In this document: positions 40,661 to 43,221 of the stretch, in pieces
Layout of the letters: the number at the start of each line of letters is the position of its first letter
Position numbering within the stretch: the first letter of the stretch is position 1
Source of the DNA: Mesotaenium endlicherianum
Taxonomy: Eukaryota > Streptophyta > Zygnematophyceae > Zygnematales > Mesotaeniaceae
DNA length: 43,221 bases
Direction: 5' to 3'
Assembly: GCA_009602735.1 (NCBI GenBank)
Contig: WELA01003597.1
Span: 460,212 to 503,432, forward strand
Translations under genes and position numbers: made by a program
The notes under the pieces: model-generated
Told to the model about the DNA's origin: nothing
Seen by the model: the letters and a program-made list of their open reading frames with translations, nothing else
Databases searched by the model: none

Positions 40661-43221
40661 GGATCGCTGAGCGCCCTGCCACGCCCGATTTTGGAGAAGC
40701 CCTGGCACTCCCAACCGGCGATGACGAGGTCAATGGGCCCAAGTCGGCTGACATGCTCGACGGTGATGTCGCGGATGTCCATGGGCCAGTCTGTCTGAGC
40801 GCGGCGGAATGCGTGCGCAGGAAGGAGGTCAGGGAACTGCTCGTGACCCAACGCCATCTGCCGACGGGCCACCTGCTGGGCCTCAGGATCGGGATCGACG
40901 TAGACGTAGCGGCGCACCGGAATGCCGGCCTGTAAGGTCGCGAGTAACCCGGTGGCGATGCCGGCAAAGAGCTCGACGAGGACGATGCCGTTGGGCCGCT
41001 TGTCTAGAGCGTCTGCGCAGATTGGAGTCGGAAGTGGGCGACACCCCATTGCAGGGGCGCCGGGCTGAGCGGGCGGCGGGAAGGTACGCTCAGCGCTGTG
41101 CTGATGTGGCGCCATGCGGAGGGCGGCCACCGCACGGTCTGCGTAGTCACGCGTAAGGTTGGGGATGCGGTCAGTGAGCGGCTGCGGACGCACCCCCCGT
41201 GTGTGGTCCTGGTAGGTGCGCCACCGTAGGCGCGCATCCTGCAGGGCTGTGGGAGAGACAGCGCGTGCCTGACGTCGGGCCGAGGCCACGCACAGTAGCT
41301 GCCACCTGTCGCGTTGGTCGCGGTCAGTCTGGTGCGAGGCTGCGTGGGCCAGCTGGTCGAGAACGGGACGCGGAGTCAAGTAGGGGTGCGGGTTGAAGTA
41401 GGCTCGCTGGCGTGCGCGCATGTCTGCAGAGGGGACTGTGCAGACGGAGCGCTCGGAGCTGTCGACCTCCTGCGAAGATCGAACTAGCCGGCGAGGGGCT
41501 TGGTGGACTCGCGGCCGGGGCTGCCCTCGTGGGACGGGCGCGTCCCGGGGCTGCCGAAGACTAGACATGAGCCGTGTGCGTGCGGCGGCTGTAAATGGGT
41601 GACGACTGGGCAGCCTGCTGTTGGTGCGGGCCACCTTGGGAGGAGGTGACCCGGAGGGACTGTCGCCAGCGATGTGGCTGCGAGGGACGCTGGCGCGCGG
41701 AGCTGTAGGGGCCAGCATCACAAAATGCGCCTTGGAGGAAGACTGAGCGTCGTCGCCAGCTGAGAGGGGCCGGAAGGGCGGAGTGCGGCGTCGGTCTCGA
41801 GTGTCGTCGTATGGCGGCGTGTCCCCGCGGGTCCGCGTGTCGTCGTAAGGAGGTGTGCGGTCCCTGTCGTTGTAGGGCGGCGTGACGGAGCGGGCGCGCG
41901 TCTCGCGGAGGGGAGTCACCTCTCGCGTCTCGCAAAGGGGTGTGAGCGATCGGGAGCGGCTCGACTCGCGGAGAGGAGTGGTCTCTCGAGCGGGTCCCAT
42001 GGTCGGCCAAGTGCAATGTGCGTAGGTCAGATGGGCGCAGATAGACGGGGTCGTGCGGTGTGGCTCGCGGACGCTGAGCCTGGGCGCTGGCTGCTGTATG
42101 GGGTGTGTGCCAGCGCTAGAGGAGGCCGCGGCAGCCCGGCTCGTCGCAAACAAATGCGCGATGCGGCGACACTCGTGGCTCGTCGAGCAATCGTGTGACA
42201 CTGGTCGGCTGGGTCCAGCGACGTCGGTGCGAGCCCTGCTGGGCCAGTCGTGAGCCATGGGCTGGCTAAGTGCGCTGAAGCCGGGCGGACCAGTAGGTGT
42301 GCGTTGCCTGCGTGCCGTAGGCGCAGCTGGCGGGGGCTCCTCCGGTGGCGCCGCGCTGAGGACCTCGACGGAAGCCTCTGGCAATCGTTCCCACTGCGTC
42401 TCCTCCTCACTTTTGAGGGACTGGTCGTCGGATCTGTCAGGATAAGCTGCCTGCCGCATGGCCTCGTCTTCGGATGCCGTGAGGCAAGGCCTGGTCTCGC
42501 CGGTCTGATGCGAGGTGTCGTGCGGGGGCGGCTGAGAGTCCATACTGTACTGAATGGCCACGCCAACAGGCACGTCGTGGCGAACGCGGACGTCGGTCCT
42601 CGCGGACGGTTCGCCTCGAGAGGCCGAGACCCCCCCCTGATGAGTCGTAGGCGCTGCGACTGCACCGCGGGCAAGGGCGGCGGCAGCGATGGCTGTGCTG
42701 GCCGTGGCGAGGGCCTCAGTGGCGTCATCCGCCATCTGTCGCATCATCGCGCTGTGGGCAGTGCAGATGCGGATCTGCTCCCTGGCCTGGGCTGCCAGGA
42801 CATCCGCCTGGTGCTGCGGCGTGAGATGGAGCTCGGCACTAGGTAGGTCCGGCTCCTCGTCCTGTGACTCGAGCAGGTCCACCCCCATAGAGATCTCCTC
42901 GTCCTCGGGCCTGTCCTTATCGGTCTTGACCACTGGCCAGCCATCGTCCAGCCCCATGAAGCCATAAAGAGCGGACACTGCTGGGCGGCGATCGACAATG
43001 TCAAGGGGCAAGGATGCGGTGCGCGTCCCCCCTGTCCTCCATTTGGGACGATAGAAGACGCGCTCTGCCCAGTTGTCGACCGCGGCGCCAATGGGAAAGA
43101 GCACGTCACGCCCTAGGAGCACATCAAAGGACTCGGAAGGAGTGACGAGTGCGTGCCGATGGATGGTTGTCTCGTCTGCCGTGCCTGGGCGCAGAGTGAA
43201 CAGTAGCGCCAACCTCGTGCG
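40640..43221 (-). CDS. Retropepsin end, TPPY linker and DNA methyltransferase N-terminal half (partial)
   Basis: Open to the right edge, so the start is outside the window. The first 60 residues are the second half of a retropepsin (SFDVLLGRDVLFPIGAAVDNW). About 650 residues of Pro/Arg/Ser/Ala-rich linker follow, including repeated TPPYDDTR-type units (about 41760-42000). At residues 741-866 of the open part the C5-cytosine methyltransferase begins. Motif I, VLVELFAGIATGL, binds S-adenosylmethionine. It is followed by YVYVDPDPEAQQVA and DIRDI. Motif IV is AGWECQGFSKIGRGRAL, with the catalytic Cys at 40705-40707 (Glu-Cys-Gln instead of Pro-Cys-Gln). A one-base shift just after, near 40650, throws the frame to a TGA at 40612. 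The reaction is methyl transfer to C5 of cytosine in DNA. Confidence 0.85.

Larger units (their letters stand above)
36727..43221 (-). mobile_element. Ty3/gypsy element with DNA methyltransferase and PHD finger
   Basis: From the right edge leftwards one polyprotein can be followed: retropepsin end, Pro/Arg-rich linker, cytosine DNA methyltransferase, RT, partial RNase H, integrase, PHD finger. The part left of about 40660 keeps one frame with three stops (TGA at 39279, TAG at 38970, TAG at 37740). One frameshift lies near 40650. Gag and the 5' LTR are outside the window. GC content is clearly higher than in the neighbouring chromovirus. Confidence 0.88.

Noticed and set aside
41561..42846. 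Long overlapping ORFs in other frames (for example 42027-42728 minus, 42250-42846 plus)
   Set aside because: They are shadows of the Pro/Arg-rich linker frame of the methyltransferase element, caused by high GC content.

Overview
The window is nuclear DNA of a eukaryote, most probably a streptophyte (a land plant or a charophyte-grade alga). Three things point there: a plant-type tRNA-Phe(GAA), a two-exon aquaporin of the XIP class (seed plants, mosses and lycophytes have XIPs, and fungi and protists also have them), and a dense mixture of Ty1/copia and Ty3/gypsy retrotransposons. I cannot name the species. A cytosine-methyltransferase-bearing gypsy element favours a lineage such as charophytes or early-diverging land plants, but this is inference. 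The sequence is mostly repeats and decayed transposons. Only the tRNA and the aquaporin look intact.

Layout. 1-2092: no protein gene; a tRNA-Phe (1435-1507) preceded by a degenerate tRNA-Phe-like relic. 2093-3010: a putative LTR with four G-box palindromes. 3162-3299: a fragment matching, inverted, the LTR-like sequence next to the large gypsy element at 36.7 kb. 3.6-7.3 kb: two diverged copies of a roughly 0.8-0.9 kb repeat on either side of a 1.26 kb element (5069-6330). A second copy of that element lies inverted at 29671-30916. 8.1-10.3 kb: AT-rich DNA, then GC-rich degenerate tandem repeats with many CCAAT motifs. 10395-12800 (minus): a dead Ty1/copia element lacking RT and RNase H. 15372-17500 (minus): the XIP aquaporin gene. 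19814-24610 (plus): a gypsy-type element with 1 kb LTR-like direct repeats and an RT that stops at its catalytic motif. 25665-27488 (plus): a broken F-box/LRR-like gene. 29.3-29.65 kb: CA-rich minisatellite. 31.3-36.7 kb (plus): a chromodomain Ty3/gypsy element (chromovirus). 36.7 kb to the right edge (minus): a second Ty3/gypsy element, tail-to-tail with the first.

The most remarkable object is the right-hand gypsy element. Read on the minus strand, its polyprotein order is retropepsin, a long Pro/Arg/Ser-rich linker with TPPY repeats, a complete C5-cytosine DNA methyltransferase (DCM) domain, reverse transcriptase, a deleted RNase H, integrase, and a C-terminal PHD finger. It thus combines a DNA-methylation writer with a likely histone-tail reader in one retroelement. 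Methyltransferase capture by retrotransposons has been reported from charophytes and dinoflagellates, so the DCM alone is not new; the combination with PHD and the position between protease and RT deserve attention. This copy is dead: a frameshift splits the DCM domain and a stop replaces the Tyr of the RT YLDD box.

How parts relate. The transposons are in different states of decay. One (19.8-24.6 kb) decays only by in-frame stops without a frameshift. Two unrelated elements (copia and the chromovirus) carry primer-binding sites containing the same variant ATCGGAGC, which hints at the sequence of the host initiator tRNA-Met. No operon-like or cooperating set of host genes is present.
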